The notes under the pieces are model-generated. The model was not told where the DNA came from. It worked only from the letters and a program-made list of their open reading frames with translations, and made no database searches. From the NCBI GenBank assembly GCA_951812995.1, contig CATOTD010000006.1, positions 186,001-250,000 of the forward strand: DNA of 64,000 bases, read 5' to 3'. This document shows, piece after piece, positions 1-15,000 of the stretch. This DNA is from an uncultured Gammaproteobacteria bacterium (GTDB taxonomy: Bacteria; Pseudomonadota; Gammaproteobacteria; Eutrophobiales; Eutrophobiaceae). Every line of letters starts with the position of its first letter. The first letter of the stretch is position 1. A program made the translations under genes and the position numbers.

Positions 1-3000
1 ATTTAACCTTGAACTACAGCGGCCTTACGACGATTAACGGTGTTGCTGTATTTAGCGGTGTCAAAGACCTGACCATGGGTAATGGTGGCACGACACAACT
101 GACTGGTACGATTACAACCACCGGCACGCAGACCTATGGTGATGCTGTAACGCTAAGTGGTAATACCACCTTATTGGCTGGCACCAACAACATCACCTTC
201 AACAACACGGTTAATTCCGCAACTGGTACCAACCATAACTTAACGATAGGCCGTGCTGCGACAACATCGCCGACCATCATTACCGCGATACGCAGTAAGC
301 TGGTCTTAAACGGTGCGGTCGGTGACGCCCAGGCACTCGGCAGTCTTACGGTACAAGGCACCAGCGATCTTGCCGCTAACATCACGACCATGGGCGCGCA
401 GACCTACACGGGGGCGGTAACGCTACGTAGTGCGGTGACCTTGACCGGTAGTGATACGGGTACCTTTGCCGGGGGTGTGACCGGCAACAACCATGATTTA
501 ACCTTGAACTACAGCGGCCTTACGACGATTAACGGTGTTGCTGTATTTAGCGGTGTCAAAGACCTGACCACGGGTAATGGTGGCACGACACAACTGACTG
601 GCACGATTACAACCACCGGCACGCAGACCTATGGTGATGCAGTAACGCTAAGTGGCAATACCACCTTATTGGCTGGCACCAACAACATCACCTTCAACAA
701 CACGGTTGATTCCGCAACTGGTACCAACCATAACTTAACGATAGGCCGTGCTGCGACAACATCGCCGACCATCATTACCGCGATACTCAGTAAGCTGGTC
801 TTAAACGGCGCAGTCGGTACGACCCGGCCACTCGGCAATCTTACGGTACAAGGCACCAGCGATCTTGCCGCTAACATCACGACCATGGGCGCGCAGACCT
901 ACACGGGGGCGGTAACGCTACGTAGTGCGGTGACCTTGACCGGTAGTGATACGGGTACCTTTGCCGGGGGTGTGACCGGCAACAACCATGATTTAACCTT
1001 GAACTACAGCGGCCTTACGACGATTAACGGTGTTGCTGTATTTAGCGGTGTCAAAGACCTGACCATGGGTAATGGTGGCACGACACAACTGACTGGTACG
1101 ATTACAACCACCGGCACGCAGACCTATGGTGATGCAGTAACGCTAAGTGGCAATACCACCTTATTGGCTGGCACCAACAACATCACCTTCAACAACACGG
1201 TTGATTCCGCAACTGGTACCAACCATAACTTAACGATAGGCCGTGCTGCGACAACATCGCCGACCATCATTACCGCGATACTCAGTAAGCTGGTCTTAAA
1301 CGGCGTAGTCGGTGCGACCCGGCCACTCGGCAATCTTACGGTACAAGGCACCAGCGATCTTGCCGCTAACATCACAACCATGGGCGCGCAGACCTACACG
1401 GGTGCGGTAACGCTACGTAGTGCGGTAACCTTGACCGGTAGTGATACGGGTACCTTTGCCGGGGGTATGACCGGCAACAACCATGATTTAACCTTGAACT
1501 ACAGCGGCCTTACGACGATTAACGGTGTTGCTGTATTTAGCGGTGTCAAAGACCTGACCACGGGTAATGGTGGCACGACACAACTGACTGGTACGATTAC
1601 AACCACCGGCACGCAGACCTATGGTGATGCTGTAACGCTAAGTGGTAATACCACCTTATTGGCTGGCACCAACAACATCACCTTCAACAACACGGTTAAT
1701 TCCGCAACTGGTACCAACCATAACTTAACGATAGGCCGTGCTGCGACAACATCGCCGACCATCATTACCGCGATACTCAGTAAGCTGGTCTTAAACGGCG
1801 CAGTCGGTACGACCCGGCCACTCGGCAATCTTACGGTACAAGGCACCAGCGATCTTGCCGCTAACATCACGACCATGGGCGCGCAGACCTACACGGGGGC
1901 GGTAACGCTACGTAGTGCGGTGACCTTGACCGGTAGTGATACGGGTACCTTTGCCGGGGGTGTGACCGGCAACAACCATGATTTAACCTTGAACTACAGC
2001 GGCCTTACGACGATTAACGGTGTTGCTGTATTTAGCGGTGTCAAAGACCTGACCACGGGTAATGGTGGCACGACACAACTGACTGGCACGATTACAACCT
2101 TGGGCACGCAGACCTATGGTGATGCTGTAACGCTAAGTGGTAATACCACCTTATTGGCTGGCACCAACAACATCACCTTCAACAACACGGTTGATTCCGA
2201 GGCGGGTAACAACTATGACTTAACCATAGGCAGTGCTGTGATACGCAGTAAGCTGGTCTTAAACGGCGCAGTCGGTGCTACCACGGCACTCGGCAGTCTT
2301 ACGGTATGGGGCACCAGCGACCTCGCCGCTAACATCACGACCATGGGCGCGCAGACCTACACGGGGGCGGTAACGCTACGTAGTGCGGTGACCTTGACCG
2401 GTAGTGATACGGGCACCTTTGCCGGGGGTGTGACCGGCAACAACCATGATTTAACCTTGAACTACAGCGGCCTTACGACGATTAACGGTGTTGCTGTATT
2501 TAGCGGTGTCAAAGACCTGACCACGGGTAATGGTGGCACGACACAACTGACTGGCACGATTACAACCTTGGGCACGCAGACCTATGGTGATGCTGTAACG
2601 CTAAGTGGTAATACCACCTTATTGGCTGGCACCAACAACATCACCTTCAGCAACACGGTTGATTCCGAGGCGGGTAACAACTATGACTTAACCATAGGCA
2701 GTGCTGTGATACGCAGTAAGCTGGTCTTAAACGGCGCAGTCGGTGCTACCCAGGCACTCGGCAGTCTTACGGTATGGGGCACCAGCGATCTTGCCGCTAA
2801 CATCACAACCACGGGCGCGCAGACCTACACGGGTGCGGTAACGCTACGTAGTGCGGTAACCTTGACCGGTAGTGATACGGGCACCTTTGCCGGGGGTATG
2901 ACCGGCAACAACCATGATTTAACCTTGAACTACAGCGGCCTTACGACGATTAACGGTGTTGCTGTATTTAGCGGTGTCAAAGACCTGACCACGGGTAATG

Positions 3001-6000
3001 GTGGCACGACACAACTGACTGGCACGATTACAACCTTGGGCACGCAGACCTATGGTGATGCTGTAACGCTAAGTGGCAATACCACCTTATTGGCTGGCAC
3101 CAACAACATCACCTTTAACAACACGGTTGATTCCGCAGCTACTACCAACCATGACTTAACCATAGGCAGTGCCGTGATACGCAGTAAGCTGGTCTTAAAC
3201 GGTGCGGTCGGTGACGCCCAGGCACTCGGCAGTCTTACGGTATGGGGCACCAGCGATCTTGCCGCTAACATCACGACCATGGGCGCGCAGACCTACACGG
3301 GTGCGGTAACGCTACGTAGTGTGGTGACCTTGACCGGTAGTGATACGGGTACCTTTGCCGGGGGTGTGACCGGCAACAACCATGATTTAACCTTGAACTA
3401 CAGCGGCCTTACGACGATTAACGGTGTTGCTGTATTTAGCGGTGTCAAAGACCTGACCACGGGTAATGGTGGCACGACACAACTGACTGGTACGATTACA
3501 ACCACCGGCACGCAGACCTATGGTGATGCAGTAACGCTAAGTGGCAATACCACTTTATTGGCTGGCACCAACAACATCACCTTCAACAACACGGTTGATT
3601 CCGAGGCGGGTACCAACCATAACTTAACGATAGGCCGTGCTGCGACAACATCGCCGACCATCATTACCGCGATACGCAGTAAGCTGGTCTTAAACGGCGC
3701 AGTCGGTGCTACCCAGGCACTCGGCAGTCTTACGGTACAAGGCACCAGCGATCTTGCCGCTAACATCACGACCATGGGCGCGCAGACCTACACGGGGGCG
3801 GTAACGCTACGTAGTGCGGTGACCTTGACCGGTAGTGATACGGGTACCTTTGCCGGGGGTGTGACCGGCAACAACCATGATTTAACCTTGAACTACAGCG
3901 GCCTTACGACGATTAACGGTGTTGCTGTATTTAGCGGTGTCAAAGACCTGACCACGGGTAATGGTGGCACGACACAACTGACTGGCACGATTACAACCTT
4001 GGGCACGCAGACCTATGGTGATGCAGTAACGCTAAGTGGCAATACCACCTTATTGGCTGGCACCAACAACATCACCTTTAACAACACGGTTGATTCCGCA
4101 GTTACTACCAACCATAACTTAACGATAGGCCGTGCTGCGACAACATCGCCGACCATCATTACCGCGATACTCAGTAAGCTGGTCTTAAACGGCGCAGTCG
4201 GTGACACCCAGGCACTCGGCAGTCTTACGGTATGGGGCACCAGCGATCTTGCCGCTAACATCACGACCATGGGCGCGCAGACCTACACGGGGGCGGTAAC
4301 GCTACGTAGTGCGGTGACCTTGACCGGTAGTGATACGGGTACCTTTGCCGGGGGCGTGACCGGCAACAACCATGATTTAACCTTGAACTACAGCGGCCTT
4401 ACGACGATTAACGGTGTTGCTGTATTTAGCGGTGTCAAAGACCTGACCACGGGTAATGGTGGCACAACACAACTGACTGGCACGATTACAACCACCGGCA
4501 CGCAGACCTATGGTGATGCTGTAACGCTAAGTGGCAATACCACCTTATTGGCTGGCACCAACAACATCACCTTCAACAACACGGTTGATTCCGCAACTGG
4601 TACCAACCATAACTTAACGATAGGCCGTGCTGCGACAACATCGCCGACCATCATTACCGCGATACTCAGTAAGCTGGTCTTAAACGGTGCGGTCGGTGCG
4701 ACCCGGCCACTCGGCAATCTTACGGTACAAGGCACCAGCGATCTTGCCGCTAACATCACAACCATGGGCGCGCAGACCTACACGGGTGCGGTAACGCTAC
4801 GTAGTGCGGTAACCTTAACCGGTAGTGATACGGGTACCTTTGCCGGGGGTGTGACCGGCAACAACCATGATTTAACCTTGAACTACAGCGGCCTTACGAC
4901 GATTAACGGTGTTGCTGTATTTAGCGGTGTCAAAGACCTGACCACGGGTAATGGTGGCACGACACAACTGACTGGCACGATTACAACCACCGGCACGCAG
5001 ACCTATGGTGATGCTGTAACGCTAAGTGGCAATACCACATTATTGGCTGGCACCAACAACATCACCTTCAGCAACACGGTTGATTCCGAGGCGGGTAACA
5101 ACTATGACTTAACCATAGGCAGTGCTGTGATACGCAGTAAGCTGGTCTTAAACGGCGCAGTCGGTGCTACCCAGGCACTCGGCAGTCTTACGGTATGGGG
5201 CACCAGCGATCTTGCCGCTAACATCACAACCACGGGCGCGCAGACCTACACGGGTGCGGTAACGCTACGTAGTGCGGTAACCTTGACCGGTAGTGATACG
5301 GGTACCTTTGCCGGGGGTGTGACCGGCAACAACCATGATTTAACCTTGAACTACAGCGGCCTTACGACGATTAACGGTGTTGCTGTATTTAGCGGTGTCA
5401 AAGACCTGACCACGGGTAATGGTGGCACGACACAACTGACTGGTACGATTACAACCTTGGGCACGCAGACCTATGGTGATGCTGTAACGCTAAGTGGCAA
5501 TACCACCTTATTGGCTGGCACCAACAACATCACCTTCAACAACACGGTTGATTCCGCAACTGGTACCAACCATAACTTAACGATAGGCCGTGCTGCGACA
5601 ACATCGCCGACCATCATTACCGCGATACGCAGTAAGCTGGTCTTAAACGGTGCGGTCGGTGACACCCGGCCACTCGGCAATCTTACGGTACAAGGCACCA
5701 GCGATCTTGCCGCTAACATCACAACCATGGGCGCGCAGACCTACACGGGTGCGGTAACGCTACGTAGTGTGGTGACCTTGACCGGTAGTGATACGGGCAC
5801 CTTTGCCGGGGGTGTGACCGGCAACAACCATGATTTAACCTTGAACTACAGCGGCCTTACGACGATTAACGGTGTTGCTGTATTTAGCGGTGTCAAAGAC
5901 CTGACCACGGGTAATGGTGGCACGACACAACTGACTGGCACGATTACAACCTTGGGCACGCAGACCTATGGTGATGCAGTAACGCTAAGTGGCAATACCA

Positions 6001-9000
6001 CCTTATTGGCTGGCACCAACAATATCACCTTTAACAACACGGTTGATTCTGCAGTGGGTAACAACTATGACTTAACCATAGGCAGTGCTGTGATACGCAG
6101 TAAGCTGGTCTTAAACGGCGCAGTCGGTGCTACCCAGGCACTCGGCAGTCTTACGGTATGGGGCACCAGCGACCTCGCCGCTAACATCACAACCATGGGC
6201 GCGCAGACCTACACGGGTGCGGTAACGCTACGTAGTGCGGTAACCTTAACCGGTAGTGATACGGGTACCTTTGCCGGGGGTATGACCGGCAACAACCATG
6301 ATTTAACCTTGAACTACAGCGGCCTTACGACGATTAACGGTGTTGCTGTATTTAGCGGTGTCAAAGACCTGACCACGGGTAATGGTGGCACGACACAACT
6401 GACTGGCACGATTACAACCTTGGGCACGCAGACCTATGGTGATGCTGTAACGCTAAGTGGTAATACCACCTTATTGGCTGGCACCAACAACATCACCTTC
6501 AACAACACGGTTGATTCCGAGGCGGGTAACAACTATGACTTAACCATAGGCAGTGCTGTGATACGCAGTAAGCTGGTCTTAAACGGCGCAGTCGGTGCTA
6601 CCACGGCACTCGGCAGTCTTACGGTATGGGGCACCAGCGACCTCGCCGCTAACATCACGACCATGGGCGCGCAGACCTACACGGGGGCGGTAACGCTACG
6701 TAGTGCGGTGACCTTGACCGGTAGTGATACGGGCACCTTTGCCGGGGGTGTGACCGGCAACAACCATGATTTAACCTTGAACTACAGCGGCCTTACGACG
6801 ATTAACGGTGTTGCTGTATTTAGCGGTGTCAAAGACCTGACCACGGGTAATGGTGGCACGACACAACTGACTGGCACGATTACAACCTTGGGCACGCAGA
6901 CCTATGGTGATGCTGTAACGCTAAGTGGCAATACCACCTTATTGGCTGGCACCAACAACATCACCTTTAACAACACGGTTGATTCCGCAGCTACTACCAA
7001 CCATGACTTAACCATAGGCAGTGCCGTGATACGCAGTAAGCTGGTCTTAAACGGTGCGGTCGGTGACGCCCAGGCACTCGGCAGTCTTACGGTATGGGGC
7101 ACCAGCGATCTTGCCGCTAACATCACGACCATGGGCGCGCAGACCTACACGGGTGCGGTAACGCTACGTAGTGTGGTGACCTTGACCGGTAGTGATACGG
7201 GTACCTTTGCCGGGGGTGTGACCGGCAACAACCATGATTTAACCTTGAACTACAGCGGCCTTACGACGATTAACGGTGTTGCTGTATTTAGCGGTGTCAA
7301 AGACCTGACCACGGGTAATGGTGGCACGACACAACTGACTGGCACGATTACAACCACCGGCACGCAGACCTATGGTGATGCAGTAACGCTAAGTGGCAAT
7401 ACCACTTTATTGGCTGGCACCAACAACATCACCTTCAACAACACGGTTGATTCCGAGGCGGGTAACAACCATGACTTAACTATAGGCAGTGCTGTGATAC
7501 GCAGTAAGCTGGTCTTAAACGGCGTAGTCGGTGCGACCCGGCCACTCGGCAATCTTACGGTACAAGGCACCAGCGATCTTGCCGCTAACATCACAACCAC
7601 GGGCGCGCAGACCTACACGGGTGCGGTAACGCTACGTAGTGCGGTAACCTTGACCGGTAGTGATACGGGTACCTTTGCCGGGGGTGTGACCGGCAACAAC
7701 CATGATTTAACCTTGAACTACAGCGGCCTTACGACGATTAACGGTGTTGCTGTATTTAGCGGTGTCAAAGACCTGACCACGGGTAATGGTGGCACGACAC
7801 AACTGACTGGCACGATTACAACCTTGGGCACGCAGACCTATGGTGATGCAGTAACGCTAAGTGGCAATACCACCTTATTGGCTGGCACCAACAACATCAC
7901 CTTCAACAACACGGTTGATTCCGCAACTGGTACCAACCATAACTTAACCATAGGCCGTGCTGCGACAACATCGCCGACCATCATTACCGCGATACTCAGT
8001 AAGCTGGTCTTAAACGGCGTAGTCGGTGCGACCCGGCCACTCGGCAGTCTTACGGTACAAGGCACCAGCGACTTCGCCGCTAACATCACAACCATGGGCG
8101 CGCAGACCTACACGGGTGCGGTAACGCTACGTAGTGCGGTAACCTTGACCGGTAGTGATACGGGTACCTTTGCCGGGGGTATGACCGGCAACAACCATGA
8201 TTTAACCTTGAACTACAGCGGCCTTACGACGATTAACGGTGTTGCTGTATTTAGCGGTGTCAAAGACCTGACCACGGGTAATGGTGGCACGACACAACTG
8301 ACTGGCACGATTACAACCACCGGCACGCAGACCTATGGTGATGCAGTAACGCTAAGTGGCAATACCACCTTATTGGCTGGCACCAACAACATCACCTTTA
8401 ACAACACGGTTGATTCTGCAGTGGGTAACAACTATGACTTAACCATAGGCCGTGCTGCGACAACATCGCCGACCATCATTACCGCGATACTCAGTAAGCT
8501 GGTCTTAAACGGCGCAGTCGGTACGACCCGGCCACTCGGCAATCTTACGGTACAAGGCACCAGCGATCTTGCCGCTAACATCACAACCACGGGCGCGCAG
8601 ACCTACACGGGTGCGGTAACGCTACGTAGTGCGGTAACCTTGACCGGTAGTGATACGGGTACCTTTGCCGGGGGTGTGACCGGCAACAACCATGATTTAA
8701 CCTTGAACTACAGCGGCCTTACGACGATTAACGGTGTTGCTGTATTTAGCGGTGTCAAAGACCTGACCACGGGTAATGGTGGCACGACACAACTGACTGG
8801 TACGATTACAACCTTGGGCACGCAGACCTATGGTGATGCTGTAACGCTAAGTGGCAATACCACCTTATTGGCTGGCACCAACAACATCACCTTCAACAAC
8901 ACGGTTGATTCCGCAACTGGTACCAACCATAACTTAACGATAGGCCGTGCTGCGACAACATCGCCGACCATCATTACCGCGATACGCAGTAAGCTGGTCT

Positions 9001-12000
9001 TAAACGGTGCGGTCGGTGACACCCGGCCACTCGGCAATCTTACGGTACAAGGCACCAGCGATCTTGCCGCTAACATCACAACCATGGGCGCGCAGACCTA
9101 CACGGGTGCGGTAACGCTACGTAGTGCGGTGACCTTGACCGGTAGTGATACGGGTACCTTTGCCGGGGGTGTGACCGGCAACAACCATGATTTAACCTTG
9201 AACTACAGCGGCCTTACGACGATTAACGGTGTTGCTGTATTTAGCGGTGTCAAAGACCTGACCACGGGTAATGGTGGCACGACACAACTGACTGGTACGA
9301 TTACAACCACCGGCACGCAGACCTATGGTGATGCAGTAACGCTAAGTGGCAATACCACCTTATTGGCTGGCAGCAACAACATCACCTTCAACAACACGGT
9401 TGATTCCGCAACTGGTACCAACCATAACTTAACGATAGGCCGTGCTGCGACAACATCGCCGACCATCATTACCGCGATACTCAGTAAGCTGGTCTTAAAC
9501 GGCGTAGTCGGTGCGACCCGGCCACTCGGCAATCTTACGGTACAAGGCACCAGCGATCTTGCCGCTAACATCACAACCATGGGCGCGCAGACCTACACGG
9601 GTGCGGTAACGCTACGTAGTGCGGTAACCTTGACCGGTAGTGATACGGGTACCTTTGCCGGGGGTATGACCGGCAACAACCATGATTTAACCTTGAACTA
9701 CAGCGGCCTTACGACGATTAACGGTGTTGCTGTATTTAGCGGTGTCAAAGACCTGACCACGGGTAATGGTGGCACGACACAACTGACTGGCACGATTACA
9801 ACCACCGGCACGCAGACCTATGGTGATGCAGTAACGCTAAGTGGCAATACCACCTTATTGGCTGGCACCAACAACATCACCTTTAACAACACGGTTGATT
9901 CCGCAACTGGTACCAACCATAACTTAACGATAGGCCGTGCTGCGACAACATCGCCGACCATCATTACCGCGATACGCAGTAAGCTGGTCTTAAACGGTGC
10001 GGTCGGTACGACCCGGCCACTCGGCAATCTTACGGTACAAGGCACCAGCGATCTTGCCGCTAACATCACGACCATGGGCGCGCAGACCTACACGGGTGCG
10101 GTAACGCTACGTAGTGCGGTAACCTTGACCGGTAGTGATACGGGTACCTTTGCCGGGGGTATGACCGGCAACAACCATGATTTAACCTTGAACTACAGCG
10201 GCCTTACGACGATTAACGGTGTTGCTGTATTTAGCGGTGTCAAAGACCTGACCACGGGTAATGGTGGCACGACACAACTGACTGGTACGATTACAACCAC
10301 CGGCACGCAGACCTATGGTGATGCTGTAACGCTAAGTGGTAATACCACCTTATTGGCTGGCACCAACAACATCACCTTCAACAACACGGTTAATTCCGCA
10401 ACTGGTACCAACCATAACTTAACGATAGGCCGTGCTGCGACAACATCGCCGACCATCATTACCGCGATACTCAGTAAGCTGGTCTTAAACGGCGCAGTCG
10501 GTACGACCCGGCCACTCGGCAATCTTACGGTACAAGGCACCAGCGATCTTGCCGCTAACATCACGACCATGGGCGCGCAGACCTACACGGGGGCGGTAAC
10601 GCTACGTAGTGCGGTAACCTTAACCGGTAGTGATACGGGTACCTTTGCCGGGGGTATGACCGGCAACAACCATGATTTAACCTTGAACTACAGCGGCCTT
10701 ACGACGATTAACGGTGTTGCTGTATTTAGCGGTGTCAAAGACCTGACCACGGGTAATGGTGGCACGACACAACTGACTGGTACGATTACAACCACCGGCA
10801 CGCAGACCTATGGTGATGCTGTAACGCTAAGTGGTAATACCACCTTATTGGCTGGCACCAACAACATCACCTTCAACAACACGGTTAATTCCGCAACTGG
10901 TACCAACCATAACTTAACGATAGGCCGTGCTGCGACAACATCGCCGACCATCATTACCGCGATACTCAGTAAGCTGGTCTTAAACGGCGCAGTCGGTACG
11001 ACCCGGCCACTCGGCAATCTTACGGTACAAGGCACCAGCGATCTTGCCGCTAACATCACGACCATGGGCGCGCAGACCTACACGGGGGCGGTAACGCTAC
11101 GTAGTGCGGTGACCTTGACCGGTAGTGATACGGGTACCTTTGCCGGGGGTGTGACCGGCAACAACCATGATTTAACCTTGAACTACAGCGGCCTTACGAC
11201 GATTAACGGTGTTGCTGTATTTAGCGGTGTCAAAGACCTGACCACGGGTAATGGTGGCACGACACAACTGACTGGTACGATTACAACCACCGGCACGCAG
11301 ACCTATGGTGATGCAGTAACGCTAAGTGGCAATACCACCTTATTGGCTGGCAGCAACAACATCACCTTTAACAACACGGTTGATTCCGAGGCGGGTAACA
11401 ACCATGACTTAACTATAGGCAGTGCTGGTAGTCGCAGTAACCTGTTCATCGATGGCGTAGTCGGTGCGACCCGGCCACTCGGCAATCTTACGGTACAAGG
11501 CACCAGCGACCTCGCCGCTAACATCACGACCATGGGCGCGCAGACCTACACGGGTGCGGTAACGCTACGTAGTGCGGTGACCTTGACCGGTAGTGATACG
11601 GGTACCTTTGCCGGGGGTGTGACCGGCAACAACCATGATTTAACCTTGAACTACAGCGGCCTTACGACGATTAACGGTGTTGCTGTATTTAGCGGTGTCA
11701 AAGACCTGACCACGGGTAATGGTGGCACGACACAACTGACTGGTACGATTACAACCACCGGCACGCAGACCTATGGTGATGCAGTAACGCTAAGTGGCAA
11801 TACCACCTTATTGGCTGGCACCAACAACATCACCTTCAACAACACGGTTGATTCCGCAACTGGTACCAACCATAACTTAACGATAGGCCGTGCTGCGACA
11901 ACATCGCCGACCATCATTACCGCGATACTCAGTAAGCTGGTCTTAAACGGCGTAGTCGGTGCGACCCGGCCACTCGGCAATCTTACGGTACAAGGCACCA

Positions 12001-15000
12001 GCGATCTTGCCGCTAACATCACAACCACGGGCGCGCAGACCTACACGGGTGCGGTAACGCTACGTAGTGCGGTAACCTTGACCGGTAGTGATACGGGTAC
12101 CTTTGCCGGGGGTGTGACCGGCAACAACCATGATTTAACCTTGAACTACAGCGGCCTTACGACGATTAACGGTGTTGCTGTATTTAGCGGTGTCAAAGAC
12201 CTGACCACGGGTAATGGTGGCACGACACAACTGACTGGTACGATTACAACCACCGGCACGCAGACCTATGGTGATGCAGTAACGCTAAGTGGCAATACCA
12301 CCTTATTGGCTGGCACCAACAACATCACCTTCAACAACACGGTTGATTCCGCAACTGGTACCAACCATAACTTAACGATAGGCCGTGCTGCGACAACATC
12401 GCCGACCATCATTACCGCGATACTCAGTAAGCTGGTCTTAAACGGCGCAGTCGGTACGACCCGGCCACTCGGCAATCTTACGGTACAAGGCACCAGCGAT
12501 CTTGCCGCTAACATCACGACCATGGGCGCGCAGACCTACACGGGGGCGGTAACGCTACGTAGTGCGGTGACCTTGACCGGTAGTGATACGGGTACCTTTG
12601 CCGGGGGTGTGACCGGCAACAACCATGATTTAACCTTGAACTACAGCGGCCTTACGACGATTAACGGTGTTGCTGTATTTAGCGGTGTCAAAGACCTGAC
12701 CACGGGTAATGGTGGCACGACACAACTGACTGGTACGATTACAACCTTGGGCACGCAGACCTATGGTGATGCTGTAACGCTAAGTGGTAATACCACCTTA
12801 TTGGCTGGCACCAACAACATCACCTTCAACAACACGGTTGATTCCGCAACTGGTACCAACCATAACTTAACGATAGGCCGTGCTGCGACAACATCGCCGA
12901 CCATCATTACCGCGATACTCAGTAAGCTGGTCTTAAACGGCGCAGTCGGTACGACCCGGCCACTCGGCAATCTTACGGTACAAGGCACCAGCGATCTTGC
13001 CGCTAACATCACAACCATGGGCGCGCAGACCTACACGGGTGCGGTAACGCTACGTAGTGCGGTAACCTTGACCGGTAGTGATACGGGTACCTTTGCCGGG
13101 GGTATGACCGGCAACAACCATGATTTAACCTTGAACTACAGCGGCCTTACGACGATTAACGGTGTTGCTGTATTTAGCGGTGTCAAAGACCTGACCACGG
13201 GTAATGGTGGCACGACACAACTGACTGGTACGATTACAACCACCGGCACGCAGACCTATGGTGATGCAGTAACGCTAAGTGGCAATACCACCTTATTGGC
13301 TGGCACCAACAACATCACCTTCAACAACACGGTTGATTCCGCAACTGGTACCAACCATAACTTAACGATAGGCCGTGCTGCGACAACATCGCCGACCATC
13401 ATTACCGCGATACTCAGTAAGCTGGTCTTAAACGGCGTAGTCGGTGCGACCCGGCCACTCGGCAATCTTACGGTACAAGGCACCAGCGATCTTGCCGCTA
13501 ACATCACAACCACGGGCGCGCAGACCTACACGGGTGCGGTAACGCTACGTAGTGCGGTAACCTTGACCGGTAGTGATACGGGTACCTTTGCCGGGGGTGT
13601 GACCGGCAACAACCATGATTTAACCTTGAACTACAGCGGCCTTACGACGATTAACGGTGTTGCTGTATTTAGCGGTGTCAAAGACCTGACCACGGGTAAT
13701 GGTGGCACGACACAACTGACTGGTACGATTACAACCACCGGCACGCAGACCTATGGTGATGCAGTAACGCTAAGTGGCAATACCACCTTATTGGCTGGCA
13801 GCAACAACATCACCTTCAACAACACGGTTGATTCCGCAACTGGTACCAACCATAACTTAACGATAGGCCGTGCTGCGACAACATCGCCGACCATCATTAC
13901 CGCGATACTCAGTAAGCTGGTCTTAAACGGTGCGGTCGGTGACACCACGGCACTCGGCAGTCTTACGGTACAAGGCACCAGCGATCTTGCCGCTAACATC
14001 ACAACCACGGGCGCGCAGACCTACACGGGGGCGGTAACGCTACGTAGTGCGGTAACCTTAACCGGTAGTGATACGGGTACCTTTGCCGGGGGTATGACCG
14101 GCAACAACCATGATTTAACCTTGAACTACAGCGGCCTTACGACGATTAACGGTGTTGCTGTATTTAGCGGTGTCAAAGACCTGACCACGGGTAATGGTGG
14201 CACGACACAACTGACTGGTACGATTACAACCACCGGCACGCAGACCTATGGTGATGCTGTAACGCTAAGTGGTAATACCACCTTATTGGCTGGCACCAAC
14301 AACATCACCTTCAACAACACGGTTAATTCCGCAACTGGTACCAACCATAACTTAACGATAGGCCGTGCTGCGACAACATCGCCGACCATCATTACCGCGA
14401 TACTCAGTAAGCTGGTCTTAAACGGCGCAGTCGGTACGACCCGGCCACTCGGCAATCTTACGGTACAAGGCACCAGCGATCTTGCCGCTAACATCACGAC
14501 CATGGGCGCGCAGACCTACACGGGGGCGGTAACGCTACGTAGTGCGGTGACCTTGACCGGTAGTGATACGGGTACCTTTGCCGGGGGTGTGACCGGCAAC
14601 AACCATGATTTAACCTTGAACTACAGCGGCCTTACGACGATTAACGGTGTTGCTGTATTTAGCGGTGTCAAAGACCTGACCACGGGTAATGGTGGCACGA
14701 CACAACTGACTGGTACGATTACAACCACCGGCACGCAGACCTATGGTGATGCAGTAACGCTAAGTGGCAATACCACCTTATTGGCTGGCACCAACAACAT
14801 CACCTTCAACAACACGGTTGATTCCGCAACTGGTACCAACCATAACTTAACGATAGGCCGTGCTGCGACAACATCGCCGACCATCATTACCGCGATACTC
14901 AGTAAGCTGGTCTTAAACGGTGCGGTCGGTGCGACCCGGCCACTCGGCAATCTTACGGTACAAGGCACCAGCGATCTTGCCGCTAACATCACAACCATGG

